From positions 1 through 28,879 of the IMG/VR virus record IMGVR_UViG_3300050019_000233: 28,879 nucleotides of DNA. One strand, 5' to 3'. Below the pieces are notes generated by a model that worked only from the letters and a program-made list of their open reading frames with translations, did no database searches and was not told where the DNA came from. Shown one piece after another: positions 14,323 to 22,211 of this stretch; positions within the stretch are counted from its first letter, which is position 1, and every line of letters starts with the position of its first letter. This DNA is from a virus. The position numbers and the translations under genes are program-made.

Positions 14323-14958
14323 TCACGAAACATTTTGACACACGGCGGTACATCCTGTTGAAGTTCCTAGACCGCCTGACCAGCTCACCGCTGTTATGGA
14401 CATGGTTACCGTAACCTGAGATCCTACAGAGTAGTTGTTGGCACCAGCTCCGACGCCGTGGACATCGCGCCCAAATCCAGATCCGCCTGACCTTTTAAGG
14501 TGAGCTGTGCCTTCTACTGTGCCAATGCCATCTAACACAGCGGTCTGCGTCCCTGTAATATCAAAGTTGCCGCCGTCGTTAACATGAATATAGGTGGTGA
14601 CAGACAGCTGCCATGTCCCTGGTGTCAACACTACTGACAGTGACGCAGCAACTCCTCCAGCTGATGAGATCGAATAGCTGTTCGGGATAAGCGCTGGCCT
14701 AGGAGCTCCTGTCGCACCCGTTGCTCCTGTCGCACCCGTTGCTCCTGTTGCTCCAACAGGGCCATTCTGCGACACGATCCAAATAGAACCGTTCCAAATA
14801 ACGTCTCGTCCAAGGTCAGTGTCATAGTAGTTGAACCACGTAGCTGGGTTTATAGGACGCTGAGATGTGGGGCCTCCTCCTGCCAAAATAGTCACAACCT
14901 GCGGCACGAGCCCAGGATCCTGCGTGAGAAGTGCAACGTTAGCTTGATTTGTGGCCAT
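14323..14958 (-). CDS. Collagen-like fibre protein, paralog 1
   Basis: The 211 residues have three parts: an N-terminal module with WFNYYDTDLGRDVIWNGSIW (near 42-61), a short Gly-Ala-Thr repeat (GATGATGATG) and a C-terminal beta domain with SGFGRDVHGVG. The whole layout matches the next upstream gene (14971-15591), so the two arose by duplication. The repeats are nearly perfect 18-base units in the DNA around 14700-14750, a likely spot for slippage. The protein probably forms a trimeric fibre or spike. The receptor is unknown. Confidence 0.72.
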   Translation of the reverse strand: MATNQANVALLTQDPGLVPQVVTILAGGGPTSQRPINPATWFNYYDTDLGRDVIWNGSIWIVSQNGPVGATGATGATGATGATGAPRPALIPNSYSISSAGGVAASLSVVLTPGTWQLSVTTYIHVNDGGNFDITGTQTAVLDGIGTVEGTAHLKRSGGSGFGRDVHGVGAGANNYSVGSQVTVTMSITAVSWSGGLGTSTGCTAVCQNVS

Positions 14959-14970
14959 GGTTAAATTACG

Positions 14971-15591
14971 TTAAGAAATTTTCTGACAGACTGCTGTACA
15001 ACTTATCACAGTTCCTGTTCCATTTATCCATGTTGCTGTGTTTATGTTTAGCGTCGTTGTCCTCTGGGACGATACGGTACCACTGGCGACATTGACTCCA
15101 ACGGCATAAACGTCACGACCGAATCCACTCCCTCCTGTGCGTTTCAGGTGAGTCGACGGAGGATATGTCGATGCAACTCCAACAAGATCAGCATACTGCA
15201 CACATTGAATTTCAAAATTTCCTCCATCGTTCCTGTGAACGTAGTGGGTAACAGACAGCTGCCATGTTCCTGCCGACAGCGTTACCGGAATTGACGCTGA
15301 ATTGCCGCCTAATGCTGTGAGAGAGTACCTGTTCGCAGGAGGCTGAGCAGAGTCAGGGGCCATTCCTCCGTTTGTTCCTGCGGCACCTTGCGCTCCAGTT
15401 GCTCCAGTGGGACCGACTGCTCCTGTTCTCCATCGAGACCCATCCCAGACGACGGTGTAACCTAGGTCCGTGTCAAAGTAATGAAGCCACAACTCCGCGT
15501 TCGCTGGCCTATTCGCCGTAGGACCACCTGAATACTGCTGAGGCGTTTTAGGCGGTTCTGCCTGGCGAGTTGTGAAAATTGCTTCTGACAT
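14971..15591 (-). CDS. Collagen-like fibre protein, paralog 2
   Basis: This 206-residue paralog of 14323-14958 shares the N-terminal LWLHYFDTDLGYTVVWDGSR module, a shorter collagen-like part (GPTGATGAQGAAG) and the C-terminal beta domain (HLKRTGGSGFGRDVYAVG). The C-terminal domains share the pattern GTWQLSVT-x-Y-x-H-x-NDGGNF, with divergence elsewhere, as expected if the tips recognise different surfaces. Twelve bases separate the two genes, and 28 separate this one from the acidic protein upstream. Confidence 0.72.
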   Translation of the reverse strand: MSEAIFTTRQAEPPKTPQQYSGGPTANRPANAELWLHYFDTDLGYTVVWDGSRWRTGAVGPTGATGAQGAAGTNGGMAPDSAQPPANRYSLTALGGNSASIPVTLSAGTWQLSVTHYVHRNDGGNFEIQCVQYADLVGVASTYPPSTHLKRTGGSGFGRDVYAVGVNVASGTVSSQRTTTLNINTATWINGTGTVISCTAVCQKIS

Positions 15592-15619
15592 CAGCTAAAT
15601 AGCTGACTTGGCTCCAAGC

Positions 15620-15940
15620 TCACTCCGCAGGAGGAGGCGGGAGCATGTCATCGACTTCCGGTTTGATTTCCGGAGAAATGTCAGCTTCAGGATCAGCGTC
15701 ATCGATTTTTTTATCGATCTCGTCGTCTGAACCACGGGCATCTTCATCTTTTTTCTTCTTGCTGTCTTCGCCAGGACCAGGAAGACGATCGACGTGCCAT
15801 TCAAACGAGCGCCTAAGTTCGTCAGCGACAGCGCCTTCTCCACCGGCGCGCAGAGCGTCAGCAAGTGTTTTGAGCTCAAGATAGGACAGTTTTGCGGTAT
15901 AGACGTCAAATGTGTCCTGTGAAGCTTTCTTGATTTCCAT
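15620..15940 (-). CDS. Small acidic protein with disordered C terminus
   Basis: The 106 residues begin MEIKKASQDTFDVYTAKLSY and form a helical first half, then a highly charged tail (KKKKDEDARGSDDEIDKKID) ending in PPPPAE. No family is recognised. Placed first in a fibre operon, it could be a chaperone or adaptor. Its leader and first 13 codons are duplicated at 781-834 in front of a decayed gene, so this N-terminal cassette has been copied between loci. Confidence 0.6.
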   Translation of the reverse strand: MEIKKASQDTFDVYTAKLSYLELKTLADALRAGGEGAVADELRRSFEWHVDRLPGPGEDSKKKKDEDARGSDDEIDKKIDDADPEADISPEIKPEVDDMLPPPPAE

Positions 15941-15955
15941 GGTGACATAACTACG
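15902..15955. repeat. 54-bp dispersed repeat, copy 2
   Basis: It matches 781-834 at 52 of 54 positions. It spans the leader and first 13 codons of the gene at 15620-15940. Conservation of the untranslated part as well suggests a recent copying event or a shared expression signal. Confidence 0.85.
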
Positions 15956-16011
15956 TTCTAAGTTTTGTGCGCGCGCTAGATCTTCTAAAGACCTTGTCCA
16001 ATCCTAGTAAA

Positions 16012-16191
16012 ATGAATCACAGGATGGCTGTCGAAGCGCTTAGGCACGCATCTTATGTTAAAATGCATGACAGATCAGGACGCCAGATCTTGTCAGAGCA
16101 TGATGTTAGCGCAGCAGAAGAGTCGGGAATCGAGTTCAAATTCACACGTCGTGGTAAAGAATTATTGGCGGGTTACACTGAGAGGAAATAA
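16012..16191 (+). CDS. Small hypothetical protein
   Basis: A 59-residue basic protein starting at ATG 16012 (MNHRMAVEALRHASY), divergent from the acidic protein gene. A GTG at 15967 in the same frame would add 15 residues (ALDLLKTLSNPSK) that also look protein-like, so the start is uncertain. No domain is recognised. It ends four bases before the GTG of the glycosyltransferase, suggesting co-transcription. Confidence 0.5.
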   Translation: MNHRMAVEALRHASYVKMHDRSGRQILSEHDVSAAEESGIEFKFTRRGKELLAGYTERK

Positions 16192-16194
16192 CTT

Positions 16195-17316
16195 GTGCAA
16201 CTCGTGAGCTTCGTAGAACCGATGACCATATCGGTGCAAAGGTCAACAGGACAACAAGTGGTCAACTTCCAGGCGAACACTCCGTACGTCATCTCAAACG
16301 CGAACTTCAAGAACCTGTATCAGGACGTTAAGAAGAACATTTTCAAGGTAACTGTCTATGACTGGAGGATGCCTAATTTCAACATAGCGGCGGTAAGAAA
16401 GGGCGAACCAATCCTTTACTTCAACGGGTCTGGAGGATTTGGAGACCAGATAACATCTTGGCCAGTCGCCAACATCTTGCATAGATTAGGATTTGAGGTT
16501 CATGTCATGGCTGAACTTGGTCTAGAGTCTTGCTGGTGGCATTTTCCATGGGTGAAGTCGATCGTGCCATCTCCAATCAGTCAAGGACAGTTAGAGATGT
16601 GGAAAAATATGGCGTTCATGGAGGCTGTCGTCAACTTTGATGAACACCCAGATCAACTTCATCCAGTCGACGTCCAACTTAAAAAGTTTGGAATCGACCC
16701 GACAACGATCGACCCCGCTCTCAAATGCGTAACCCCTGTCTTCACACCTGGAGAACTTCAACAAGCTGAACGTGTAAGAGGAGGAGTTTCAAAACTTGGA
16801 ATCTACCAGCTTGCGTCAACTAGCCCTATCAGGTCACTTGGAATAGACCAGTCAATCTCCACGTTGAGTGCTCTTGCGACACGATTCCCAGACGTTGCTT
16901 GGATTGCTATCTACGACACGTTTGTCTCCACCGAGCTTGTTGAAAAAGCCAAAGCGTTGGGACACCGAAACGTGAGGATTCTATCGTTCGAAAGTCTGCG
17001 CGTGTTGTGGGCCACAATCGCTGTAGCAGACGTTTGTGTAGGTCCTGACAGTTTGGTCGTCCATGTTGCCGGTACGATGGGAACTCCTATGGTGGGAATG
17101 TGGGGTTCGCTTCCTCCGTCTTCTCGAGTAAAGTATTACAAAAATCACGTCCCGATCTGGCACCAGAATGCCTGCCAATTCTCGCCCTGCTTCATTTCCA
17201 CGCACGCATTCCCGCCGTACTGTCCTCCGACTCAGGAGGCTAGGACTACTTGCGCCGTTATCGGAGCTATCAGTCTGGACGAAGTCGGTGACGCCGTTGA
17301 AAAGATAATCAGCTAA
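16195..17316 (+). CDS. GT9-like (heptosyltransferase-type) glycosyltransferase with N-terminal extension
   Basis: GT9 enzymes such as WaaC/WaaF transfer sugars from nucleotide donors, mostly to lipopolysaccharide. The 373-residue protein shows the two-Rossmann layout: GSGGFGDQITSWPVANIL (near 79-96) in the first half, and in the second half CVGPDSLVVHVAGTMGTPMV with WGSLPPSSR, the usual donor-binding region. The first 65 residues do not belong to that fold and look beta-rich. The C terminus has several Cys and His residues (HQNACQFSPCF). In a phage it could modify the host surface or glycosylate a virion protein. The setting between fibre and neck genes suits either. It has an SD (AGAGGAAA) and a GTG start. 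Confidence 0.75.
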   Translation: MQLVSFVEPMTISVQRSTGQQVVNFQANTPYVISNANFKNLYQDVKKNIFKVTVYDWRMPNFNIAAVRKGEPILYFNGSGGFGDQITSWPVANILHRLGFEVHVMAELGLESCWWHFPWVKSIVPSPISQGQLEMWKNMAFMEAVVNFDEHPDQLHPVDVQLKKFGIDPTTIDPALKCVTPVFTPGELQQAERVRGGVSKLGIYQLASTSPIRSLGIDQSISTLSALATRFPDVAWIAIYDTFVSTELVEKAKALGHRNVRILSFESLRVLWATIAVADVCVGPDSLVVHVAGTMGTPMVGMWGSLPPSSRVKYYKNHVPIWHQNACQFSPCFISTHAFPPYCPPTQEARTTCAVIGAISLDEVGDAVEKIIS

Positions 17317-17319
17317 AAA

Positions 17320-17351
17320 TTGTTTACATTAGTGGAATAACTGCCAAGTTC
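17320..17351 (+). promoter_or_regulatory. Candidate promoter box upstream of TnpB element C
   Basis: TTGTTTACA starts three bases after the glycosyltransferase stop. At the spacing seen in the two better sites the second box reads AAGTTC, a weak match. It would drive tnpB C and the neck gene. Confidence 0.3.
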
Positions 17352-17379
17352 TTTAAGGCATGGTCAACGGCACACATAA

Positions 17380-18552
17380 ATGCATCTCTCCCACAAAATT
17401 CGGCTCTATCCGACTCCAGAACAAGAGAGTCAATTTGTGCAATCTTGCGGAGCGGCCAGATTTGCCTACAACTGGGGGTTGGCCAGGTGGACTGAGCTCT
17501 ACGGAAAAGGAGAGAAAGTAGACAAATTTAGTCTACGGCGAGAGTTCAACGCGTTGAAGAAAACCGAATTGGCGTGGGCCAATTCGGTCACTTCCCGCGC
17601 CCCGATGAACGCACTTCTAAATTTGGGAACGGCCTTCCATAATTTTTTCAAGAAGAAAGCAGGTTACCCTACCTTCAAAAAGAAGGGAAAGTGTCAGGAC
17701 AGCTTCATGATTGAAGGAGCCTTTGTCAAGTTCGAATCAAAGAAACTGCTCGTCACTAAAATCGGTTGGGTCAAGTGCGCTGAAGAGTTTCGTTTCAAAG
17801 AAAACGTTTCAATTTATTCGTTAGTAATCAAGAGGATAGCCGACAGATGGTACGGCGTCGTGACTGTTAAACTCGAAGATAAACCCGCTGAAATTGCCGA
17901 TAAACAAAGCGATTCCGTCGGCGTAGATTTGGGTTTGACGACGTTTGCAACCTTGTCTAACGGGATGAAGGTCGAGCATCCGCGTTTCCTCAAGAATTCG
18001 TTGAAGAAATTGAAACGGTTGAACCAAAACTTGGCACGAAAAACAAAAGATTCTGCCAACGGGCGGGATGCGAGAATTCGGTTGTCACGCTGTTATGCGT
18101 CGATAGCAAATAAACGCAAGACGTTCATCGACAAACTCGTTAAGTACTTGTTTGACAATTTTAATAGGGTCGTCATTGAAGACTTGAACGTTGAAGGAAT
18201 AGCTCAGTTCGGAAACTTGGCGAGGTCGGTTTATGATTCGGCGTGGAGACTTTTTAGGACGACTTTGGAATTGAAATTCAAAGGAACTTCGAAGGAAGTT
18301 ATCGTCGCTGACCGTTTCTTCCCATCGTCAAAACGCTGCCATGCATGCGGAAAAGTTAATCATGCGCTGACGTTGGCTGACCGAGACTGGACTTGCTCCT
18401 GTGGAACGCGCCACGACCGTGACTTCAACGCGGCGATGAACCTAAAACTATTTCCTATGTTGGAAAACGCGGCTAGATTGGCCGTGTCAGCCTGTGGAGA
18501 CTTGGATGGCCGGTCGATGAAACAGGAATTTAACCCCTTATTTGGAGGATAA
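17380..18552 (+). CDS. tnpB: RNA-guided endonuclease TnpB, intact
   Basis: The 390-residue protein has the TnpB N terminus ([10 protein letters not shown]), RuvC-I GVDLGL (Asp183), RuvC-II IEDL (Glu267), a zinc finger (Cys320, Cys323, Cys339, Cys341) and RuvC-III HDRD (345-348). It is therefore a plausible active RNA-guided nuclease. It is the full-length relative of the truncated copy at 8429-8971, with runs of near-identical DNA at both ends but many silent differences between them. It is more distant from the TnpB at 923-2065. The final GGA GGA TAA acts as SD for the neck gene. It separates the glycosyltransferase from the neck gene as a free-standing mobile gene. Confidence 0.92.
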   Translation: MHLSHKIRLYPTPEQESQFVQSCGAARFAYNWGLARWTELYGKGEKVDKFSLRREFNALKKTELAWANSVTSRAPMNALLNLGTAFHNFFKKKAGYPTFKKKGKCQDSFMIEGAFVKFESKKLLVTKIGWVKCAEEFRFKENVSIYSLVIKRIADRWYGVVTVKLEDKPAEIADKQSDSVGVDLGLTTFATLSNGMKVEHPRFLKNSLKKLKRLNQNLARKTKDSANGRDARIRLSRCYASIANKRKTFIDKLVKYLFDNFNRVVIEDLNVEGIAQFGNLARSVYDSAWRLFRTTLELKFKGTSKEVIVADRFFPSSKRCHACGKVNHALTLADRDWTCSCGTRHDRDFNAAMNLKLFPMLENAARLAVSACGDLDGRSMKQEFNPLFGG

Positions 18553-18559
18553 AAACTTG
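18439..18559 (+). ncRNA. Putative omega RNA scaffold of TnpB element C
   Basis: This is the partner of 8858-8978, with 116 of 121 bases identical, far more than in the coding region just before. It contains the same GGCCGT hairpin, with a wobble pair in place of a Watson-Crick pair. The guide would begin after the TTG, inside the neck gene. Confidence 0.4.
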
Positions 18560-19303
18560 GCTGACATCACGCCATCTCCAGACACCCTGCCAGCGGTTGG
18601 TTTTAACGAAGACCAGCTGACCAATTACATCCTTCGTAGGCTGGGCAGCCCAACTTGGGAAGTCGAGTTGACAAAGCAGCAATGCCTTGACGCGATACAG
18701 GATGCACTTAACTTCTACTCGATTTGGCGCCCACTGATCCGCTACCAGGCGCTCAAATTAACGAGCAACGTCAATGAGTACTTGAAAGGGGTTGACCTCG
18801 GCCTCAACGGAGCTCCTGGTCTAGGAATTGTCGACGTAAGTTTCGTCGAACCGAATCCTATTGCGCAAGCATACTTCGACAATTTGATATTCCCAGCTCC
18901 CATGATGCGGACTGGCATGGATGAGTATGACACTTTTCTCCGCTGGAGAAAGACATGGATGAGAGTCACGTCAGTAAGACCTGACTGGCTATACGATGAC
19001 GCCCGCCAGTGCCTCTACATCCATAACCCGGTGTCCCGCTACCACTGTGGACTCACAATCTACTGCGCCCACACTCTGAGCAAGCTACCTTTTTACGGCG
19101 CTGATTGGGTCAAGCGGTACGCAACCGAGAAAGCGAGACAGACTTACGGCGAGGTTCTCGCAAAGTACTCTGGAGCGTTACCTTCTCCTGTTTCAAACAT
19201 GCAACTCGACACGCAGAAAAGAGACAAGGCGGAAGCTGAGATTGCAAAGCTTGAAGCGGAGATAAAAGCGGCCCAAGAGTTTGCGCCATTTGACACCGAC
19301 TAG
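18557..19303 (+). CDS. Probable neck/head-completion protein (gp13-like)
   Basis: The N-terminal region reads LTNYILRRLGSPTWEVELT followed by a helix CLDAIQDALNFYSIW. This pattern (LG-x-P-x-x-x-VEL, then I-x-x-A-x-x-Y) is typical of T4-like neck proteins that join head and tail. The middle is beta-rich, and the C-terminal 45 residues form a charged helix (KRDKAEAEIAKLEAEIKAA). With TTG 18557 as start the protein has 248 residues. The GGAGGA seven bases before and the TTG itself belong to the repeated TnpB tail. An in-frame TTG at 18542 lies in that tail too. The family assignment is tentative. Confidence 0.6.
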   Translation: MADITPSPDTLPAVGFNEDQLTNYILRRLGSPTWEVELTKQQCLDAIQDALNFYSIWRPLIRYQALKLTSNVNEYLKGVDLGLNGAPGLGIVDVSFVEPNPIAQAYFDNLIFPAPMMRTGMDEYDTFLRWRKTWMRVTSVRPDWLYDDARQCLYIHNPVSRYHCGLTIYCAHTLSKLPFYGADWVKRYATEKARQTYGEVLAKYSGALPSPVSNMQLDTQKRDKAEAEIAKLEAEIKAAQEFAPFDTD

Positions 19304-19314
19304 GGATAACCGGG

Positions 19315-19500
19315 CTACTTAGCAGCAGGAGCTGGTGTCACATTCTTCGGGTTCGACATCGTCGGAACTTGAAAAATCACGTTGGTGATGAGCAACTCGT
19401 GAACGTCATCTGGCCAGCAGATGGCGACTCCTTCGAAGACGCCTTTCCGTCCGTTTGAGAGCTCGATGATGACCTGTTGTCGTGGAACTTTTTTGCTCAC
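19315..19500 (-). CDS. Small hypothetical protein
   Basis: A 61-residue protein, starting at GTG 19500, which overlaps the upstream stop by 4 bases. Residues 9-30 (QVIIELSNGRKGVFEGVAIC) have the look of a small beta barrel such as an Sm-like or SH3-like fold, but this is only an impression. The C terminus is rich in Pro and Ala. It is the last gene in the leftward helicase operon. Confidence 0.5.
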   Translation of the reverse strand: MSKKVPRQQVIIELSNGRKGVFEGVAICWPDDVHELLITNVIFQVPTMSNPKNVTPAPAAK

Positions 19501-19829
19501 AGGTCAGGCGACTCCGTTAGGGCGCTGGTTGGCAGCGACTGAACTCTTTCAACGCGAATGTAGACAGGATCTCCAACTCGCGGCATGATGAATCGGTGAG
19601 GCCAACCGTTGGTAGCTGCCGTGTCATTACGATTTGCCGTAAAAACGACAGCGACAGGAGTCCTGCTTCTAGAGCTGACAAGCTCTATGATAAAACGGTC
19701 TCCTTTGTCTGGCCTGTCCATCCCTCCTACGGCGCGCGCCAGCTCAAACAGGCTTACAGTGACCTTGTTATGATCTTTTTGAGAAGCGCACGAGAACGTC
19801 ACTCTCGGCGCATTTTCAATCCTCGTCAT
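19497..19829 (-). CDS. Hypothetical protein
   Basis: A 110-residue protein starting at ATG 19829 (MTRIENAPRVTFS). ATGs at 19856 and 19865 are in frame but would lie deeper in the acidic tail of the upstream gene. The sequence is beta-rich with RVTFSCASQKDHNKVTVSL and a later GDPVYIRVERV. No family is recognised. It overlaps the upstream gene by 14 bases and the downstream one by 4. Confidence 0.55.
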   Translation of the reverse strand: MTRIENAPRVTFSCASQKDHNKVTVSLFELARAVGGMDRPDKGDRFIIELVSSRSRTPVAVVFTANRNDTAATNGWPHRFIMPRVGDPVYIRVERVQSLPTSALTESPDL

Positions 19830-20085
19830 CTTCGTCGTCTTCGTCAGCGTCTTCATGCTTAACAAGAACCTCGCCAGGCTCTAGTCCAGACTCCGACTCA
19901 TCAGGAGAGAACTCCCCATCAAACTCACCATCAGTCAGAAAGACGTGAACGTCTTGGTACGCCTTAATTTGGTTGTCAAGAGCAATGTAATCAGGATCAT
20001 CATCGCTGAGTAACGCCTGTGCATCCCAGCATTCGTTGATGAGGCGTTGGATATGCGTGACGGTCTTTTTTATTGATTTAGACAT
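19816..20085 (-). CDS. Small acidic protein
   Basis: An 89-residue protein starting at ATG 20085 (MSKSIKKTVTHIQRLINE), with a helical first half and a very acidic tail ending DEDDEDDED. A longer upstream frame exists but lies over the 20070-20375 gene in another frame and has poor composition. The acidic tail could mimic DNA or bind a basic partner. That is a guess. It overlaps the upstream gene by 16 bases. Confidence 0.6.
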   Translation of the reverse strand: MSKSIKKTVTHIQRLINECWDAQALLSDDDPDYIALDNQIKAYQDVHVFLTDGEFDGEFSPDESESGLEPGEVLVKHEDADEDDEDDED

Positions 20086-20375
20086 ACAATGACAGGCGCA
20101 ATGTCGAGGTAACGGCGGAAAAGTTTGAGGGTTTGACTTCTTTTGAAGAAAACGTCGGTTGGACGAACTAAGATATAGTGCTCGTGCGTGCAAGTCACCT
20201 GGATATAGCCTGAGCTCCTCTGGTCTCCAGACCACAACGTCGCGAACTTTTGCACGTTTGTCAACGTTGCCCAGTTGAGCATTAGATTTTCTCCTGATGC
20301 GAACATAACTTCTCTGTCCGGCCAACTCTTGATAACAGAGTAGACTTTTTCAGGAATCAATGAGTCAATGTGCAT
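20070..20375 (-). CDS. Hypothetical protein
   Basis: A 101-residue protein (MHIDSLIPEKVYSVIKSWPD) of mixed alpha/beta composition with no recognised domain. It overlaps the 46-residue frame upstream by 11 bases and the acidic protein downstream by 16. This tight overlapping chain supports it being expressed with the helicase. Confidence 0.55.
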   Translation of the reverse strand: MHIDSLIPEKVYSVIKSWPDREVMFASGENLMLNWATLTNVQKFATLWSGDQRSSGYIQVTCTHEHYILVRPTDVFFKRSQTLKLFRRYLDIAPVIVCLNQ

Positions 20376-20505
20376 GAGATCTCTTTTCTGGCAAGTTGTC
20401 TTGAAGATTTCTTGTCACGGCGTAACGGCGCCGGTGAGGAGTGTCTTTCGACTTTCGACAACCAGCGTAACCTGTCATCTCCCTCTTTGTCGCGAGTGGT
20501 TTCAT
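20365..20505 (-). CDS. 46-residue basic protein between helicase and next gene
   Basis: A short frame fills the 126-base gap after the helicase. Its ATG (20505-20503) overlaps the helicase stop as ATGA, and its TGA (20365-20367) overlaps the next gene's start by 11 bases. The peptide is rich in Lys, Arg and His (residues 21-33 include DTPHRRRYAVTRN). The exact fit argues for a real gene, but its length allows chance. Confidence 0.4.
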   Translation of the reverse strand: MKPLATKREMTGYAGCRKSKDTPHRRRYAVTRNLQDNLPEKRSHAH

Positions 20506-22100
20506 TTATTTCTGCCATCCTTTATCGCGTCTTTGAACCAATTCGGGAACATGTATTCAGCCTTTCTAAAGAGAGTCCAAAAATCGTCGTCAAGGATGTA
20601 CGTCACCGAATGGTCTGTAGAACTCCGGGTTGACCTACCACAGGTTTGGATGATGGCCTTGACCGTTTCACAACTGTACCAGGATGGATCGCGTTCTGCT
20701 TTCGCTTTGACCTGCGCGTCACCCAAACTTGCATAAGGTATTTTTGGCAGAATTTGCCAACGGCACATGTCGTCCTTGAAGTCAAACCCTTCCGTCATCG
20801 ACGGAGTGATCAGGATCCCGCCCGGCATCGACGAGTGAAGTGCACAAGCGTCCTCGCGCTCAGTTGCTTTACGCGGGAAGATCAACCGGTGTGCGTGTGG
20901 ACCAACGCTCAAGCGCCGATAGATTTTGTCACAGATGTCATAGGAGTGACCGTGGATGATGCCTCGGGTGTCCGTGTGCTTGTTGACGATCTTCTCGACT
21001 GCGAGTAGGAGTGCTGGCATGGTTTGCTCTTGGCACCTCCGTGACATCGAACCAACCCCAAACACAATGATCGGCCTGTTTTCAACCGGGAAATCGCTGG
21101 CCAGTCTGCACATTGGAGTCTGATCAGGGTCGAGTCCAAGTGACCGGCAGAAGATCTGTTTCTCTCCTGGATACGCAGATGCGTAGACGCGTAAAGATGC
21201 GCCATCATCGACCATCTCTTTCTTAAAAGGTGCGGCAAAAAGCGGGCGAGCGATATACTCAACTTTTCCGCTCTTGGTCTCCTCCTTCCAAAACACCCAG
21301 TCGTCTGGTTTTGAGCGAGCGTCTTCAATGGCGCGTCTAATCTTACTAATATGCTGGTCAAGTGCCCACACGTCTCTGGCAAGATCATCTTTGCCCTGAC
21401 CCTCAGCCAGCATCCTCAAAACAGTGAGTCGGTCGTCCGTTTCCTTAAGGTAGACTTCAGCCAACCAGTCGAGCAGTTCGAACAGGTTCCCCATTGGCGG
21501 AAACTTCGATAAAGTCGGCGCAAACTTTTCAAGCATGTCTTCTGACACTTTTAGGTCGACGAACGAAATTATGTTGCGCTCTAGGCCGTGACATTCATCT
21601 AGTGCCAACACCTGCCGTTTCTCTAGCTTTCCAACGTAACGCCTTTCAGAGAAAAAGTACGCATAATTCGTGACGGCAATCGTTGAGCTTAAAAATGCAG
21701 CTTTCGCTTGTTTGTAAGGGCATGAAGACGACCCACACTTCTTAAGCGAGCCAAATCCGCAATTAGCGTTAGTCGAGCACTCATACTCTACCGAAGACTT
21801 AAGCGACCGCATGTGACCAAGTCCAGGTAGAAAACGGGGGATGTCAGCCTCGAGTTGGTTTTGTAGCAACTTCTGCGCCGTAAGATAAAAACCTCCGCCC
21901 ACACCCTCCAATTCAGGCACCTCCGCTTTGGCCCAGTTACAGACCGTTGATAACACTAGCGATTTTCCACAACCCGTCGGTCCTTGAAAGATGATGTCGC
22001 GATACCCAGCCCGCACAGACTTCTCGATGAACAAAAGAGCCTTCTCTTGGCCAAGTCGCATCTTCTCAAGCGGGAAATAGTCTAAGATACTTTTGGCCAT
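20502..22100 (-). CDS. DinG/Rad3-like DNA helicase with predicted iron-sulphur cluster
   Basis: A superfamily 2 helicase acting in replication, repair or recombination. The 532-residue protein has Walker A GPTGCGKS (40-47), a set of four cysteines at 108, 114, 122 and 127, spaced as in XPD/DinG iron-sulphur domains, a DECH box (168-171) and a motif VI segment GRSTRSSTD near 490. XPD-type enzymes unwind 5' to 3'. The start at 22100 is preceded by a divergent intergenic gap of 111 bases. It leads a leftward operon of six overlapping genes. Confidence 0.85.
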   Translation of the reverse strand: MAKSILDYFPLEKMRLGQEKALLFIEKSVRAGYRDIIFQGPTGCGKSLVLSTVCNWAKAEVPELEGVGGGFYLTAQKLLQNQLEADIPRFLPGLGHMRSLKSSVEYECSTNANCGFGSLKKCGSSSCPYKQAKAAFLSSTIAVTNYAYFFSERRYVGKLEKRQVLALDECHGLERNIISFVDLKVSEDMLEKFAPTLSKFPPMGNLFELLDWLAEVYLKETDDRLTVLRMLAEGQGKDDLARDVWALDQHISKIRRAIEDARSKPDDWVFWKEETKSGKVEYIARPLFAAPFKKEMVDDGASLRVYASAYPGEKQIFCRSLGLDPDQTPMCRLASDFPVENRPIIVFGVGSMSRRCQEQTMPALLLAVEKIVNKHTDTRGIIHGHSYDICDKIYRRLSVGPHAHRLIFPRKATEREDACALHSSMPGGILITPSMTEGFDFKDDMCRWQILPKIPYASLGDAQVKAKAERDPSWYSCETVKAIIQTCGRSTRSSTDHSVTYILDDDFWTLFRKAEYMFPNWFKDAIKDGRNK

Positions 22101-22120
22101 TGTCAGGGTAGAACAAGTTT

Positions 22121-22152
22121 TTGTTTACTTTTTCTGTTATAAGGCGATAGTC
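22121..22152 (+). promoter_or_regulatory. Candidate phage promoter before the 22.2-25.5 kb operon
   Basis: TTGTTTACT followed after 17 bases by ATAGTC, with a T-rich spacer. It has the same geometry as the site at 9844-9875. It lies 60 bases before the ATG at 22212 in the divergent gap. Confidence 0.4.
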
Positions 22153-22211
22153 ATGACCATGATCAGCCAAAGAACCACGTGATGAGGTTGCGCCATAGTT
22201 AAACAAAGCTT

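Larger units (their letters stand above)
17380..18559 (+). mobile_element. TnpB element C (no TnpA), approximate limits
   Basis: The right end is set by where similarity to element B stops, after the TTG at 18557-18559. On the left, similarity to B begins only inside the first codons, so the left edge is near the start codon. There is no TnpA gene and no obvious target duplication. Confidence 0.5.

Noticed and set aside
14700-14755. Short direct repeats of about 18 bases that might suggest a CRISPR or other array.
   Set aside because: They are tandem without spacers and encode the Gly-Ala-Thr collagen-like repeat of the fibre protein.
15595-15948. A 117-codon minus-strand frame overlapping the acidic protein gene.
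   Set aside because: It is an alternative frame of the MEIKKA gene. The chosen frame has the sensible acidic composition and ends properly before the fibre gene.
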